64,000 nucleotides of DNA from Molossus alvarezi (lineage: Eukaryota > Chordata > Mammalia > Chiroptera > Molossidae): NCBI GenBank assembly GCA_037176705.1, contig CM073895.1:2826051-2890050 (forward strand), given 5' to 3'. Positions 63,300-64,000 of the stretch are shown piece by piece. The position numbers and the translations under genes were made by a program. Within the stretch, counting starts at the first letter, position 1, and each line of letters opens with the position of its first letter. A model generated the notes under the pieces. The model was not told the DNA's origin. It ran no database searches and saw only the letters and a list, made by a program, of their open reading frames with translations.

Positions 63300-63680
63300 G
63301 TAGTAATAGTGTCAACATAAGACACATCCAAACATGTGAAGAATATTTGTGAGTTTAATTGAACCTAAACTGTTGACAATTTCCGGGGAGCAAAACCTTA
63401 ACTGATTGAGATAATGCTTTGGGGAAGGGCACTTTGCACCTTATTTTACGTGTGACAATCAAAAGAGAAGATGCAAGTGAATTGCATGAAATCCACGGGT
63501 GATAGACTGGGGAGGCGGGAGAAATCAAAGCGGGGAAACCCTGGGATTGGATGAAAAGTAACATGATGGACAGGTACATCTTCTACACAGGTGGGGACAG
63601 GGTAGTTAACAGTCAACAATGAACATGATAATAACAGTGAGGGGAATCTGTGGTCTCCTCAGAGCGGGGTCTGTGCATTG
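63300..63680 (-). mobile_element. LTR-like interspersed repeat, copy 2 (no SINE)
   Basis: Reverse complement matches 52655-53250 outside the SINE, including TTTTCATCCAATCCCAGGG and GCATCTTCTCTTTTGATTGT. It lacks the SINE found in copy 1 and so shows the empty site. Confidence 0.7.
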
Positions 63681-64000
63681 AGGGGTCTGGAAAAAGGAAA
63701 ATTACTTTGACATTCCAAAGATATGTTATCGCGGAGGCAAAAAGACAATAGACAGGCTCAGTTAAGGTAAAGACGGACCTTTGTCAGGGAAGATGCCGGC
63801 CTAGGACATGACGACCTGCCGGAAACTGCTTTTAGTTAGAAAGTTTAATTTCAGGCCATGCTTTGGGAGTACTGTAAGTCTGAGTTTGCAGGGCAGCCAC
63901 ACAGGCCTCCCTGAGCTTGTCAGGTCAGCATGTGTCCCCTGTTCGTCCGCAATGGACTAAAGAAGAAGGGTCCTATTTGTATCTCGGTCAGTGCAGGAAA

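Noticed and set aside
17965..64000. Search for AJAP1 or other neighbour genes
   Set aside because: No exon of a known gene was recognised; the interval looks gene-poor as in human, although noncoding RNA genes cannot be excluded from sequence alone.

Overview
The window is mammalian nuclear DNA, most likely from a bat. Genes are split by GT-AG introns. The dominant interspersed repeat is a tRNA-headed SINE of the Ves type known from vespertilionid and related bats, found here at least fifteen times in several subtypes. L1 3' ends with a C-rich, bat-like 3' UTR are also present. The species assignment is inferred from repeats, not proven. LAYOUT, LEFT END (1-17.5 kb): Two protein-coding genes stand tail to tail. 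DFFB (caspase-activated DNase) runs on the plus strand from the left edge to 7874; six coding exons are present and only exon 1 lies outside. The orthologue of human C1orf174 (UPF0688 family) runs on the minus strand, start codon at 16558 and stop at 10894, in four coding exons, with a CpG-rich promoter at about 16.4-17.5 kb. In human 1p36.32 the order is DFFB then C1orf174 on the opposite strand, so the gene order is conserved. DFFB is an apoptotic nuclease; C1orf174 is a nuclear-type protein of unknown role. Nothing here suggests that the two act together beyond being neighbours. LAYOUT, REST (17.5-64 kb): I can support no protein-coding gene. This fits the long gene-poor interval beyond C1orf174 in human. 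It holds SINEs, L1/HAL1 pieces, MIR and MaLR-like relics, a solo LTR, two copies of a further LTR-like repeat, and some low-GC islands that look like conserved noncoding elements. Tandem repeats are the striking feature: arrays with periods of 14/42, 18-19, 28, 32, 38, 41-53, 64 and 69 bp, plus a long CA-rich tract and several C homopolymers. Almost every long open reading frame in the window is a by-product of these arrays. No bacterial-type operon, CRISPR array, tRNA gene or rRNA gene was found. The candidates most worth following are the repeat arrays around the C1orf174 promoter (28-bp KLF/SP-like, 64-bp and C-rich arrays), the 38-bp array open in all three frames, and the possible enhancer islands in the gene-poor part.
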